Shown piece after piece: positions 9,725-20,850 of a stretch of 64,000 nucleotides of DNA. The position numbers were made by a program, and so were the translations under genes. Under the pieces are notes generated by a model. The model saw nothing but the letters and a program-made list of their open reading frames with translations. It was not told where the DNA came from and made no database searches. The stretch is from Cycas panzhihuaensis (Eukaryota > Cycadophyta): assembly GCA_023213395.1 (NCBI GenBank), contig CM041465.1, positions 145,273,741-145,337,740 on the forward strand. The letters run 5' to 3'. Within the stretch, counting starts at the first letter, position 1. Every line of letters starts with the position of its first letter.

Positions 9725-11270
9725 TGCCCTCTCTTAATGATGAGTTTATTAACCCTGACATCGAGGCCAAACTGAAACCTTTCGAATTTGTCACGAGAGA
9801 GTGCTTTTGTGAAGATAACTGCAATTTGATTTTTGGTAGGCTTGTAGATCAAATCTATCTCACCATCCTATACATATTCCCTAATGAAGTGATGGTGAAT
9901 CTCAATGTGTTTGGTTCTAGCATGGAACACAGGATTCTTGGTCAATTTGAGAACACTTTGATTATCACAAAACAATGATGTAGCTTGTGTTTGATCAATT
10001 CCAAGCTCTTCAAGATTCCTTCTAAGCTAGAAAGCCTCAGCAACTACACTAACGACAGCTTTATACTCAGCTTCAGTTGAAGACAGAGTGACATTAAGCT
10101 ACTTTTTGTAGGACTATGAAAATAAAGCAAAACCCAGGTTAAAACAGTAGCCTGAGGTTGATCTACGACTATATTTGCATCCAACCCAATCTACATCTGT
10201 GTAACTTGTCAACAAAGGATTTTCCACATGACTATAATCAAGTCCAAATTGAATAGTACCCCAAAGATATTTCATGATCCTCATTGCTGCTTTTTAATAT
10301 GAAATTTTTGGCAGTGTCATGAACCTAGAACAAATCCCAACAACATAAGCAATGTCTGGTCGAGTATGTGTGAGGTATATTAGTTTCCCCACAAGTTGTC
10401 TATATAACGTTGGATCCACAGGTTTTCCATGTTCATCAATGTCTAATTTCAAACTTGTCTCCATAGGAGTTGGCAATGGTTTACATTCATCCATCCTGTA
10501 TTTTTGAAGAATTTCCTTTGCATATTTTGATTGTGAAAGGAAAATATGGCCTGGCTCTTGCCAAACTTCCATGCCAAGAAAATAATGGAGCAACCTGAGG
10601 TATGTCATCTTAAAGTTGCTTTTCAGTTCTCCTTGGAGATGTTTAATCCACTCTGTGTCATTGCCAGTTATCAACAAATCATCAACATAAAATATAAACA
10701 GAGTGATCAAAGCATTATGGCTTCTAATATATAGATTTGAATCTGAAGATGAGCGGATGAGTCCATGCTTCTTAAATTATTCATTAATCTCCAGGTACCA
10801 AGCATGAGGTGATTATTTAAGGCCATATAATGCCTTCTTTAGTTTGCAGACTAGGTGTTCTTTTCCACGAACAACAAAGTCGGGATGCTGATTTATGTAG
10901 ATTTTCTCCTGCAAGTAACCATTTAAGAAGGCGCTTTTTACATCCATCTGGTATACAGGCCAATTAAATTGAGCTGCAAGTGCCAAAACAAACATAACAG
11001 TGATCATGTTGGCAACTGGTGTAAATGTGTCATCATAATCAATACCTTCAATCTGTTTGAAACCTTTGGCAACCAAACGAGCTTTATGTCGTTGAATAAA
11101 GCCATCTGCATAAAATTTTCTTTTATAAATCCATCTACAATCAATCGGTTTCTTCCCTTTAGGTAGCTCAACATGCTCCCAAGTATCATTACCAAGGGAG
11201 TACAATGGTTTTATCTCTTCAATCACACAAGACGACACACTTGGCATAATAACTTTCAATGCACTTGAAA
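9725..11270 (-). pseudogene. Copia J reverse transcriptase and RNase H fragment
   Basis: Read on the minus strand, the first part (11259-10813) holds RT motifs [43 protein letters not shown] and CKLKKALYGLK. The next part (10710-10294) has the catalytic FYVDDLLITGND and TLYRQLVGKLIYLTHTRPDI. RNase H follows to about 9740 with [12 protein letters not shown]-like and [11 protein letters not shown]-like motifs in broken frames. The fragment lacks gag, protease and integrase. At about 11270 it is fused head to head with Copia D on the other strand. Stops at the part boundaries make it non-functional. Confidence 0.85.
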
Positions 11271-11399
11271 GTCTTTTACTACGAGAGGAGCAAATCTACT
11301 CTCGTTAGGGTAAATCATCTACATCTAGTCCATTCACGGCCAAGTATAAGGGTCAGCATACTCCCAAACAAAATCTCAACAAACAGCTTGGGAACTTGA

Positions 11400-11911
11400 A
11401 CATTAGCATATCAAAAGCCAATGTTGTTGGTCATTATTGTGGTAAGAAGGCCCACATTCAACCAGAGTGCTGCAAACGTCAGTTCAACATGCAACAACAG
11501 CAGCAACTCCAAGCACAACAACAATAGCAACCCCCTCAAAGACCAATCGAGGTGGATTTCAAGGAGGTCAAAGAGGAAGGTGGGATTTAGAGGTGGCAAC
11601 CAACGCCACACTAGTCAGTTTGCCAATGATGAAGGTAAACGTTTTTGTTCTTATCATACCACACAAAGTGATAGCACTTAGATTATTAATTCGGAGCATC
11701 CCATCATATGACTAGTGATGAGGACTTGCTCTATGATGTCAAAGAAAGAAGAAGGCAAACAATTACATTTGGCAATAGTGAGACCGTACAAGTATCTGGA
11801 GCGGGCAAAATTGCCTCCTTTCAATCTCCAAATCGCTTTGCTTCAACATTTCCCACAGGTGATGTTTATTTGGTGCCTTCAATGCATAAATGTCTTCTAT
11901 ATATTAATTAG
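11400..11911 (+). pseudogene. Copia D gag C terminus and protease
   Basis: A degenerate CCHC zinc knuckle (HYCGKKAHIQPEC) at about 11433-11475 is followed by a Gln-rich tract with a stop and an RG-rich basic segment (GGFQGGQRGRW). The protease follows in another frame, recognisable by DLLYDVKERR and IASFQSPNRF. The catalytic Asp motif near 11690 is broken by frame changes. The same layout is in B2 at 60668-61090. It is a non-functional remnant. Confidence 0.7.
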
Positions 11912-11926
11912 TCGGATAAACAACAA

Positions 11927-13058
11927 ATGAGTATATTATTCAAAGGTGGGAAATACACAATTAGTGACAGAAATGATCAATTGGTTGCCATTGGTCATGA
12001 AGACCATGGACTTTATAACTTGGATGCCTCAAATATAACACTTGATACTTCTCCAACATATGTTGTTACTCAGTCAGTGACTAAAGAGCAACTTTGGCAC
12101 AATAGGCTAGGCCATTTGAGCCTAGATAACATCAAAATGATGTTTAGTAAAAGCATGGTGTATGGACTTCCAAAGATTTCTACATCAAAATGTCTTTGTG
12201 AAACATGTATTATGGGGAAACAACATCGTAAGCCTTTTCTTAAAGGCAAAGCATGGCGTGCATCTCAACCCTTACAACTGGTTCATATTGATTTATGTGG
12301 ATCCATGTCCACACCTTCTCTTAGAGGAGCTTTGTACTATATCACTTTCATTGATGACTTTTCACACAAGGTTTGGGTCTATTTTATCAAACACAAATCT
12401 AAGGCTTTGGAAAAATTCCAACAATTTAAACCTGCCATGGAAAATGAAGCAGACTTGCCCATCAAAATATTGTAGTCTAACAATGGAGGTGAATTTACCT
12501 CACAAGACTCCAACCAGTTTTGCAGGAATCATGAGATCAAGAGGAAACTCACTGCTCCATACACACCTCAACAAAATGGAGTAGCTAAAAGGATAAACAT
12601 GACTTTGACAACCAAAGCCAAAGCAATGATGCATGTTAAGAGGCTTCCTCTTTCTTATTGGGCTAAAGCATTTCATACAGTAGCTTATGTCGCCAACAGG
12701 AGCTCTACTACCGCAGTCATCGATATGACACCAGAGGAGGCTTGGTCTAGAAGAAAACCAACTATTAGCCATGAGAACTTTTGGGTGCATTGTTTATCTA
12801 CATATTCCCCAACAGCAAAGGAAGAAATTAGACAATAATAGTCTAAAATGCATTTTCATTGGTTACTCTAGTAATAGTAAAGCATATAAAGCTTATGATC
12901 CCACTTCCAAGAAAATGCATATATCTAGAAATGTAATATTTGTTGAGGATAATGAGGAGATGGAACCAACATCCATCCATCTTCCTCTTGAAAAAGGTAA
13001 AGGACTTCTACTCCATCTTCATCAACAACTCCACTTGACCCCGGTAGCCCTTCCGTAG
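11927..13058 (+). pseudogene. Copia D GAG-pre-integrase and integrase
   Basis: The frame 11927-12475 contains the HHCC zinc domain (LWHNRLGHLSLDNI ... CETCIMGKQHRKPF), followed by the first catalytic Asp in LVHIDLCG and the core motif ITFIDDFSHKVWVYF. The second Asp position reads SNNGGEF after a stop at 12475, so the usual Asp is Asn. The Glu region reads QQNGVAKRIN, where Lys replaces the catalytic Glu. Later pieces (12599-13058) carry EEAWSRRKP and CIFIGYSSNSKAYKAYDP. With two of three catalytic acids lost, the integrase is dead. Confidence 0.8.
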
Positions 13059-13229
13059 ATCAACCATTACAACCCCAGGATATTGATGTTCAAGTTATAT
13101 CCACAAAGAAGCTACCTAAATGGTATACTTAGACGGTATAGGACAATCAAGTCATTGAAAGAAAATGCCCATCTAAAATGAGGCAGCAAATAGTTAACTA
13201 TGCATTTGTAACTAAAGTGCTTTGTGTAA

Positions 13230-14000
13230 ATGAGCCTTCCACTTTTGAGGAGGCATGTAAAAGTGAAAAGTGGAAAACTGCCATGGATGAAGAAATCCAT
13301 TCTATTAAAAAGAATGGAACTTAGGATTTGGTCGAATTGCCTAAGAACAAACAGGCAATTAGTTGCAAATGGGTGTATAAAATCAAATTTCAGTCTGATG
13401 GATCAATCGAGCATCAAAAGGCTCCACTAGTTGCCAAGGGCTTCAAGCAAAAAGAAGGCATTTATTATGACAAGACCTTCACATTCGTAGCAAACATGAA
13501 CACTATTAGATTAATATTGGCCTTAGTTGCTCAATGCAAGTGGCTAATTTATCAAATGGACATAAGAGTGTTTTTTTCAATGGCGATCTTCAAGAGGAGG
13601 TATATTTAGAGCAACCTCCTAGATATGTTGCACATAGCAAAGAACATTTGGTTTGTCGCCTTAAAAAGGTTTTGCATGGAGATTGAAACAAGCCCCTCAA
13701 GCATGGTACTAAAATGTCGATGATTATTGTTTGAGACACGGATATCATCGATCCTCATTAGATCCTAACTTGTACATAAAAATTAGGGAGAACCATGTTG
13801 TCTTTGTCGTTTTATATGTTGATGACTTAGTGATCAGTAAAAGTGACACTAAGATGATACAAGTTCTCCACGATGACCTTAAAAAAAATTTTGAGATAAC
13901 GAATCTTGGACTTCTCCATTATTTCTTAAGCATAAAGATATAGCATCAACCAAGTCATATCTTCATTTTCCAAGTCAAATACACTTGGGACATTTTGTAG
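13230..14000 (+). pseudogene. Copia D reverse transcriptase
   Basis: RT motifs are spread over two frames: WDLVELPKNKQ-like and CKWVYKIKFQSDG near 13325-13410, LVAKGFKQKEG, YQMDI near 13550, then after frameshifts FVVLYVDDLVIS at about 13805-13835. The YVDD catalytic motif is intact. Stops near 13600, 13680 and 13940 break the frame. Confidence 0.75.
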
Positions 14001-14009
14001 CAATTCAAA

Positions 14010-14750
14010 ATGGAGGACTGCAAACCATCACCTATGCCTATGAAGAGCAGTATAAAGCTATCACTTGATGAGGAAGCAGCACTAGCAAATCCCACATTAT
14101 ATCGACAACTAGTGGGTAGACTAATCTATCTCACCAATACTAGATTGAATCTTTCATTTGCAGTTGGAATTTGTGCCAAGTACATGTCTCGACCCAATCA
14201 AAAGCATTGGAATGCAGTAAAACATATACTGAATATCTCAAAGGCACATTGTAACATGGCCTTCAATATACACATAATGAGAACTTCATCTTGGAAGAGT
14301 TCTCGAATTTTGATTTGGCAAAATGCCAAGATAATCAAAGATCGACCTCAAGATATGGTTTTCACCTTGGGTCAGGAGTTATTTCATGGAGTTGCAAGAA
14401 ACAACCCAACATTATCTTGTCCTCCATGGAAGTAGAGCACAAAGCTATAGTCAACATAGTTTGTGAGACTATATGGCTAAGGAGGATTCTTAGCAAGCTT
14501 GGACTTGAGCAAAATCACCCCACTATATTATATTGTAACAATCAAAGTGTGCTCAAGTTGACTAAGAATCTGGTTTTTCATACAAGGACCAAGCACATTG
14601 AAGTTCATCACCATTTCATCAAGGAGCATGTACAAAACAGTGAGGTCAATCTCTTCTTCAAGCCCACAGACTAGCAACTAGCGGATATCTTTACCAAGCC
14701 ACTTGGTAGAGAAACGTTTGAGAAATTCAAGGATGGTCTTGGTATTTGAC
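14010..14750 (+). pseudogene. Copia D RT end and RNase H
   Basis: The frame opens with MEDCKPSPMPM and TLYRQLVGRLIYLTNTRLN, the end of RT. It shifts near 14290 into RNase H: SWSCKKQPNIILSSMEVEHKAI, the WLRRIL helix, [14 protein letters not shown] and [14 protein letters not shown]. The position normally Asp in the CDNQSA motif reads Asn (CNNQS). After a stop at 14674 the C terminus LADIFTKPLGRETFE-like sequence is still readable to about 14750. Confidence 0.8.
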
Positions 14751-14765
14751 TTAACATTATAAACA

Positions 14766-14775
14766 TTAAGAGGGG
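14766..14775 (+). other. Polypurine tract of Copia D
   Basis: TTAAGAGGGG lies immediately before the 3' LTR start TGTTAAACC. It is the plus-strand DNA priming site; F, H and J have near-identical tracts. Confidence 0.8.
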
Positions 14776-15320
14776 TGTTAAACCTTTATATTTAAATGTT
14801 AAGTGGTGTACTTTATATTGTAACATTATGTACTTTATGTAAAGGTGTCTTATCACCTAATGTAATAAAGTACACACCCACATTCGTTCTAGTAGCACAA
14901 TGTTGTGACTTGAGGGTCAATGTACCCCTCATACACTTTTGCTCACAAGAGAGCCCAAGGGACACTTGTCCCATATGCAAATGGCATAGCTTGCATGTTT
15001 GACACTCATCAAACATCAAGCCCCTCAAGGTCTCTCCTCCAACTCTATATATTGAGACCAATTCTCATATATCATACATGAGGGTGAATATTATATTGTT
15101 ATGCCGTTATTTTTTAATCCAAGTCAATCTTGTTTATTTGGAAGTGAGAAACAATTCCTACTCCTCCATATCTTTTGTTCGTTCTTATGCTTTATTCATA
15201 TGCTTGCTTCATTGCCTAGGTGCTCATCTTCATAGTCTTGTTATAGATGTTAATAATCTTATTGTGCTAGCATACTCCCTCTCCAAGTGATTCTAAGGTT
15301 ATGCTCATCATCAATTGGTG
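14776..15320 (+). repeat. 3' LTR of Copia D
   Basis: It starts TGTTAAACC like the B2 LTR and contains the shared TAATAAAGTACACACCCACATTC region, the GACACTCATCAAACATC block and a CTCTATATATTGAGACC promoter region near 15041. Similarity to B2 fades after about 15230. The right end is estimated from the 545-bp length of the family. Confidence 0.75.
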
Positions 15321-15899
15321 TGAGAGGCAAATGCTATTCCCTTTGGCTTCTAGGCCAATATTGGTCATTTTTGGTTATTTCTAAGCTCGTTTGGTTGTTT
15401 AAGCCATTCTTGACCATTTTAAGTGACAAATATCATGCACACATCTATCTAGGGGTTCAAAAAAAGCTTTGACCATCCTTGCTCAATGTTGCCTAAATCC
15501 TTGCTACTATCTTATCAGTTTTTTCTTTTAAGCAGTGGCTCACCTTCCCCCAGTTCTTTTCTTGAATTGCTCCTATAGCTCACTAAGTTGCACACCCTTC
15601 TTTCATGCTTCCTTGTTTATTTTCTCCTTAATTTTCATCAAATTTTCTAGAACGCTTCTTGGAACCCTTTCGAGAAAGTTAATTTCACTTGAATTTCCAT
15701 TCTCATTATCTAGTTTAGGCCTTTTGTAGGACTTTATCCATTCTTATTGTCTTGTTTAGGCTTTCCTTTTTTTTCCTTTCAATGTTGTTAAGTGATTAAT
15801 GTCAAGTTATGGGTTATAGTTTCTATTTTTAAATTTATTTTATATTTGTGTTTTTACATATCAAGATGGAATTGATTTCTTGATACCCAAACAACCTCA

Positions 15900-16310
15900 A
15901 TTGTCCTCAATTTCTAGAAACATGTTTACGGTACAACCAGTTAATTCCTCTAGTAAATTTACTCTACCCTACCTATGATAGGTTTTGAGTTTGTTGCCCT
16001 TGATCATTTCAAATAGTAGTTGGCTTGCTAGTTCCCTCAACTGGATTGTGCCACTCTTGTAAAACTCTTCAATCACGTATGGTTCTTTCCAATGCATCCT
16101 TGATTCTTTCTAATGCCTTTTGGATTTGTTGTTGAATTGCCATACTCGGTCATCTTTGTTGAAATAAAATGTTTTGACATGGCAATTATACCATGACATT
16201 TTCTGCCTTTTCCTTGTTGTGGTATACTTTGCTAGTTTCTTCTTATTGTCCCTTGATTGATGTTTCCCTTTCCTACTACAACTAGTAGAATTGTAGTTGC
16301 CATGCACTTC
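15900..16310 (-). pseudogene. Gypsy K integrase C-terminal domain
   Basis: The minus strand reads DDRVWQFNNKSKRH, then after a stop MHWKEPYVIEEFYKSGTIQLREL. This resembles the Gypsy integrase C-terminal module (basic segment, then GPY/F-like motif with Glu in place of Gly, then a hydrophobic beta segment). No chromodomain follows, which separates K from N, G, Q and M. Confidence 0.55.
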
Positions 16311-16687
16311 ATTTCCTTTATGGTTTTTCTCATTGTTAGAACAAGTTTCCTCGAATTGTCATTAGTGTCAAAATACTCATCTTTGCATTTCGCTTCATCC
16401 ATACTAATATAAAGATCCTCACTATTTGTTATGCTGAGATATTCATCATTGCCATCTTCACAATAATGCTCATTTGTCTAATCCATATCTTCAAACTCCA
16501 TATTATGATTCGTATTGGGTATAATTCTCATATCATAACAAATGGTACTTAGTGTATTTTCTCAATATGCCTTTTGCAACCAATTGTACACATAGGAGTT
16601 TCTATTGCCACCTTTAGAGTTCAATCTTGGTTACAATTTTCCACAACACTTCAACTACTCTAATAGATTCTCTACTAGTTTTTGTGT

Positions 16688-17140
16688 CTACAGAATGTCT
16701 TCCAAGAGAATGTTGTTAAATACATTAGCCACATTGATTTGTGTGGTCTCGATCACTTGTGGCTTCTTCACTTCAGCAACCTCATTTTGTTTTGGGGATG
16801 TCCTCCTTTTATATACTTGCTTCACCTCTAGTTTGGGCAAGGTAGGGTTGTTCTTTTTCACTTCCTTAACTACTTCCTCTAGAATCTTTCTCACTTGGGT
16901 GAAATGGTCAGTTTTCATCATAGGTTTTGGGTAATCTAGCTCATCCTTCTTAGGTTTAGCTATCAATAGATTTATAGCTTTGAGTGTGTCAGGCACAATC
17001 CACATAAGGTTACCTGATCTCCTGTTTAGTGGGCAATTTTTTGAAGGGTGATTACATAGTCCACAATTTTTGCATTTGTGAGTGCTATTATCTCCAGCCA
17101 TTTTATAGGGGCAATCTAACCGCTCATGCCCAAACTCCAA
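16688..17140 (-). pseudogene. Gypsy K gag C terminus with zinc knuckle
   Basis: This 150-codon open frame contains a full CX2CX4HX4C knuckle (CKNCGLCNHPSKNC) near residues 23-36. A Lys/Glu-rich tail with VRKILEEVVKEVKK follows, which could form a short coiled coil. It is the nucleic-acid-binding end of a Gypsy gag. The upstream gag continues at 31086-32340, beyond the Copia F insertion. Confidence 0.65.
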
Positions 17141-17290
17141 TCAAAACATACATCTTTCTGATGGCTTTCTATTTTGTGGTTCGTTAGGTATTGTTTCAAT
17201 CAAATATGATGACCTTAATTCTCCTTTGCCTTGGCCGCTACCTTGAGCATTTCTTTGTTTGGGATTACGATAACAATCCTTGGTTGTGTA

Positions 17291-17509
17291 TGTCAAACAT
17301 TCAACATAACAATAGATGAATTCTCCTCACCTTTATTGATCAATTATTTGTCTATATATATATATAATTGTGGAGAAGGTACAAATGGCAATCGCTCAAT
17401 AGGATTGTGCCACTTGTCATCTTGAGAGAAAAAGGGGGAAGGGTGGAAGACCCTCACAAAAATACTTTAGGTGTACATAATAACTGTAGATAAAACATTA
17501 CCTTCTACA
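17291..17509 (-). repeat. 3' LTR of Copia F
   Basis: A 219-bp LTR with TGTCAAAC and TTCTACA ends and a TATA-rich stretch at 17353-17366. It matches the split 5' LTR (25666-25713 joined to 30917-31085) closely. The adjoining CCCCTCTTAATG (17510-17521) is the polypurine tract read on the other strand. Confidence 0.85.
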
Positions 17510-17571
17510 CCCCTCTTAATGTTTTATCTATCTTAATCCCAACTGATTTCTAAAGAAAATGAATATTTCCC

Positions 17572-18114
17572 TGTTGTAGCGGAAGCTTTTAACTTAATTC
17601 AAAAATAACACAAAGATTCACAGATATTGGTCTAATATAGGCTCAAATAGATCTCTTCAATCTCAAATAATAATGAATATTGGAAATTCACCATAAAACA
17701 CCGAAATAAAGTAATGGAAATAGTACGAATAAAGTTAAATATATTGTCCAAAATAATACTGGAAAGTACAAAAATATATAACAAAATATCCTTATTGAAC
17801 ACTTGCCCTTCGAGGCAGGAATCTTCCAAATATCTTAGGCCAAAAGGCCGAGCCAACTGCAGCCATAGAGCCGAAAATGTAGAAAAGATCCAACCGAAGT
17901 GATGATCCAAAATGAAGGCTTTGATCCCTATTTATAGTGGTCAATTATTATCCTATTTGAAGTTGGCCAGAATTAGGATAGTTCACTAGGAGTGAACCAT
18001 TAATGAAGTCGGCTAGAAAACTGGCTTACTGGTCGGCTAATATTCCTACGCCCATTTCTGGGGTTTAAGTTAGCTGACAGGCTCCTAAATAGAGGGTTTT
18101 CCTGGAACGCAACA
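17572..18114 (-). repeat. 3' LTR of Gypsy G
   Basis: About 543 bp with TGTTG and CAACA ends. On the minus strand it includes TCGGCCTTTTGGCC and CTCGAAGGGCAAGTG blocks, which parallel the 'CCTCGAAGGG' region of Gypsy Q. It is directly followed by a G-rich polypurine tract on the coding strand. Confidence 0.8.
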
Positions 18115-18117
18115 AGT

Positions 18118-18132
18118 CCCCCCCCCCCCCCC
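18118..18132 (-). other. Polypurine tract: run of 15 C (G on coding strand)
   Basis: Fifteen consecutive C bases lie 3 bp from the LTR end. In Gypsy Q the same site reads CCCCTCCCC. It is the expected plus-strand primer site, here expanded to a pure homopolymer. Confidence 0.75.
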
Positions 18133-18260
18133 GCTGAAAACAATGCTTTGCCCTCAAAGCATTGGTAGCTTTGGAAATTGTTATATCCATTCGTCTGACT
18201 CCCATGTCGCGTCTTCTATATCCAATGTCCGCCATTTTATGAGGTACTCTTTGACTAGTC
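18133..18260 (-). pseudogene. Gypsy G chromodomain end
   Basis: The minus strand reads KWRTLDIEDATWESDEW, then a stop and QFPK, matching the chromodomain C terminus of Q (NLDIEDSTWENDEW). The N-terminal part of the chromodomain is lost at the inversion junction near 18260. Confidence 0.7.
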
Positions 18261-18274
18261 TTGTTCAAAATTGC

Positions 18275-18901
18275 CTGGAGCAAATTTGGAGTTGCGAACA
18301 TCAATGCGCCGGCAAGAATGTATATATGATTAATACCGAAGATACGACAATATCAGAGGAAGAAGAAGCACCTGAGGAAATTCATAAAGAAGTCGAAGAA
18401 AAGCTAGAGGAAGATGAAGTAGACGAACTATTGGAGCTAGATACAGAAAATGTATACATATCACTCCAAGCAATTACAGGACAAAGTGTTATGCCACAAA
18501 CACTTCGATTCCAAGGGATGATAAAAGGGGTGCCTGTCGCAATTCTAGTCGATAGTGGTAGTAGACATAACTTTATAAATAGGGCAACTGCAAAGAAGCT
18601 TGGAATTAAAATAGAACCAATAAATACATTCCAAGTGTTAATTGCAAATGGGAAAACAACACCGTGCAGAGGATTCTGTAGAAAAATCAATTTACAAATG
18701 GGTGAATATTGCACAAACAGATGCATGTTCGCAATGCAAATTAGTGGCGTGGATGCAGTATTGGGAATCCAGTGGCTTCAAACTCTGGGTAATATAGTCA
18801 CTAATTATATGACAAGATTTATGTGCTTTCGCCAGGGAGAACGTAAGTATCGGTTGCAGGCACCGACAACGCCACTAGTACAACTGGTCTCATCACACTG
18901 A
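18275..18901 (+). pseudogene. Gypsy G gag end and aspartic protease
   Basis: It begins inside the zinc-knuckle region (CEHQCAGKNV), continues through a Glu-rich linker and ENVYISLQAITGQS, and reaches the protease active site ILVDSGSRHNFI at about 18541-18576, followed by AKKLGIKIEP. It ends at a stop after VQLVSSH. The protease region seems complete. The open frame from 18143 starts upstream in foreign sequence, so the apparent start is not natural. Confidence 0.75.
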
Positions 18902-19497
18902 ATGGAGAAGATCCTCGGGAAAAACCCATCAGCATACATTATGGCATGCTATAAGGTTGAAATCGAGGATATTCCACCAGAGATTCAACAAATTATAGAA
19001 GAATACCAGACAATGTTTGATGAACCGAAAGGATTGTCGCCTCTTCGAGAAAATCAACATGCAAATGAACTTATACCAGCTGCAGTGCCAGTCAACATTC
19101 GATCATATAGACATCCGTATCATTTACAGAAAGAGATCGAGAAAATCACAAGCAAACTTCTATCCCAAGGAAGCATTACCACTAGCACAAGCCCATTCGC
19201 ATCCCCAGTTGTTATTAGTCCAAAGAAGGATGGTTCATATAGAATGTGTGTGGACTACCGAGGTCTCAATCAATTAACAGTCAAGAAAAGGTACCCAATT
19301 CTCCGCATTGACGATCTATTGGACGAAATTCATGGAGCAAAGTCTTTTCAAAAATTGATTTACGCTCAGGATATCATCAAATCTAGATAAGAGAAGAAGA
19401 TGTCTACAAGACAACGTTCAGAACACATGAAGGCCTATTCAAATTTAAGGTAATGCCATTTGGATTAATAAATGCGTTGGCAACATTTTAGAGCACC
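18902..19497 (+). pseudogene. Gypsy G reverse transcriptase, N-terminal part
   Basis: The frame contains the pre-RT linker (VEIEDIPPEIQQI), the EPKGLSPLRENQHA block, NIRSYRHPYHLQKEIE and the RT fingers (SPFASPVVISPKKDGSYRMCVDYRGLNQLT, PILRIDDLLDEIHGAKSF). It is lost at a stop at 19390. The expected DLRSGYHQI motif is damaged ([10 protein letters not shown]). The palm up to the next open frame is readable in another frame. Confidence 0.75.
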
Positions 19498-20230
19498 ATG
19501 AACGATATCTTCAGGCAAGTGCTATGCAAATTCGTGTTAATTTTCTTTGATGATATCTTAATCTACAGTAAGACATGGGAAGAGCATCTAGAGCATCTAG
19601 AACATCTGAAAATCGTTTTCAGAACTTTGCGCGATAATCAATTCTTTGCCAATAAGAAGAAATGTTCGTTCGTAAAGGAAGAACTAGAGTACTTAGGCCA
19701 TATCATAACTAGAGAAGGTATAAGGATTGACCCAAAGAAAATACAAGCAATTGTCAATTGGCCAACTCCAACAAATGTTACAGTAGTTCGAGGATTCTTG
19801 GGGATAATAGGGTTTGTTAGAAAGTTCATAAAGTGTTATACACACCTAGCAACACCTCTCACAGATTTAACAAAGAAAGACGCATTTGCTTGGAACCTGA
19901 AAGCAGAAGAAGCTTTTGGTAATCTTAAGAAGGCCATGATAACAACTCTAGTCTTAGCAACACTTGATTTTTCGAAACCGTTCGTACTGGAGTGTGATGC
20001 ATCGGGATTTGGAATAGGAGCAGTCTTACTCCAAGATGAAAGACCAATAGCTTATGAGAGTCAAAAGTTAAATAACAGAGAAAAACTCAAACCCATTTAT
20101 GATAAGGAGATGCTCGCAATCATGCACGCCATACAGTAATGGCGACAATATCTATTGGGAAATTCCTTTCAGGTGTGCAAGAATCATGATAGTCTGAAAT
20201 ACTTCCTCAGACAGAAGATTTTGTCTGATG
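19498..20230 (+). pseudogene. Gypsy G RT palm and RNase H
   Basis: The 213-codon frame holds the catalytic FFDDILIYSKTW (residues about 16-27), ANKKKCSFVKEELEYLGHII and IDPKKIQAIVNWP (RT thumb), then RNase H-like FVLECDASGFGIGAVLLQD and YDKEMLAIMHAI. A stop at 20139 (TAA where Q has a residue before WRQYLLG) and another near 20238 interrupt it. Both Asp of the RT motif are present. Confidence 0.8.
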
Positions 20231-20253
20231 AGCAATAAAAATGGGTCAGTAAG

Positions 20254-20850
20254 TTGCAAAATTTTGACTTCACGATAGTATACAAGAAAGGCAAAGAGAA
20301 TATTAGAGCAAACGCATTATCACGAATCCCAGATGAAACAAAAGAAGGTCCTTCATTACAGTTGATATCAACAATTATGCCCTCATGGTTAAAATCCATC
20401 ATAACTGAATATATGGCAGATCCAAGATACCAAAAACTCCTAGATAACATCAAGGGAAGCAATTCAGATAAATACCAACAAAAGGGTAATCTGATTCTTA
20501 GGAACGACAAAAATTTGTATTCCCAAAAATTCCAAATTAAAGGAAATTATACTGCACGTGCACATTTGGTCCCAGAAGCAAGCCACACTAGTATAGACAA
20601 GACATATTGGAAGATAAAAGCAACGTACTTTTGGAAGGGCTTAAAATCAGACGTTCAAAAATTCGTGATAGAATGTGATACTTGTCAACGAAATAAGGTA
20701 GAATATGTAAAGACCCCAGGTCTCCTACAACCCCTACCACCCAACCAAAACTGGGAGGAAATTTCAATGGATTTTATTACAGGTCTCCCAAAATTAGAAG
20801 GTAAAGATGCCATCTTAGTCACGGTCGATAGATTAACAAAGGATGTTAGC
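20254..20850 (+). pseudogene. Gypsy G RNase H end and integrase N-terminal part
   Basis: The frame reads QNFDFTIVYKKGKENIRANALSRIP (RNase H end), then the HHCC region of integrase (ASHTSIDKTYWKIKATYFWKGL, ECDTCQRNK) and the first catalytic Asp in ISMDFITGLPK. It breaks off at VDRLTK, where Copia F sequence resumes. The integrase core beyond this point is lost. Confidence 0.75.

Larger units (their letters stand above)
11271..15320 (+). mobile_element. Copia D, 5'-truncated long-LTR Copia
   Basis: From the head-to-head junction with J the order is gag C terminus, protease, integrase, RT, RNase H, polypurine tract and 3' LTR. The LTR and gag resemble B2. The 5' LTR, leader and N-terminal gag are missing. 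The 3' LTR runs into Gypsy K sequence at about 15320-15345, so D was probably inserted into the K LTR. Confidence 0.85.
15340..17290 (-). mobile_element. Gypsy K, 3' part
   Basis: This is the left half of a minus-strand Gypsy element split by Copia F at 17290/31086. It holds a piece of the 3' LTR (15345-15480, matching 33370-33480), an integrase C terminus and a gag zinc-knuckle region. Protease, RT, RNase H and the integrase core are absent between gag and the integrase end, so K carries a large internal deletion. A CCCCC tract at 15545-15551 (G-run on the coding strand) could be the polypurine tract. Confidence 0.6.
17572..20850. mobile_element. Gypsy G, chromovirus with internally inverted pol
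   Basis: The left part (17572-18260) is a minus-strand 3' LTR, polypurine tract and chromodomain end. From about 18275 the same family's zinc-knuckle-to-integrase region runs on the plus strand to 20850. A normal element cannot have this layout, so an inversion with loss of the gag and 5' LTR end is inferred. It interrupts Copia F. Confidence 0.8.

Noticed and set aside
9724-9978. Plus-strand open frame of 84 codons
   Set aside because: It overlaps the minus-strand RNase H of Copia J and has no domain features of its own.
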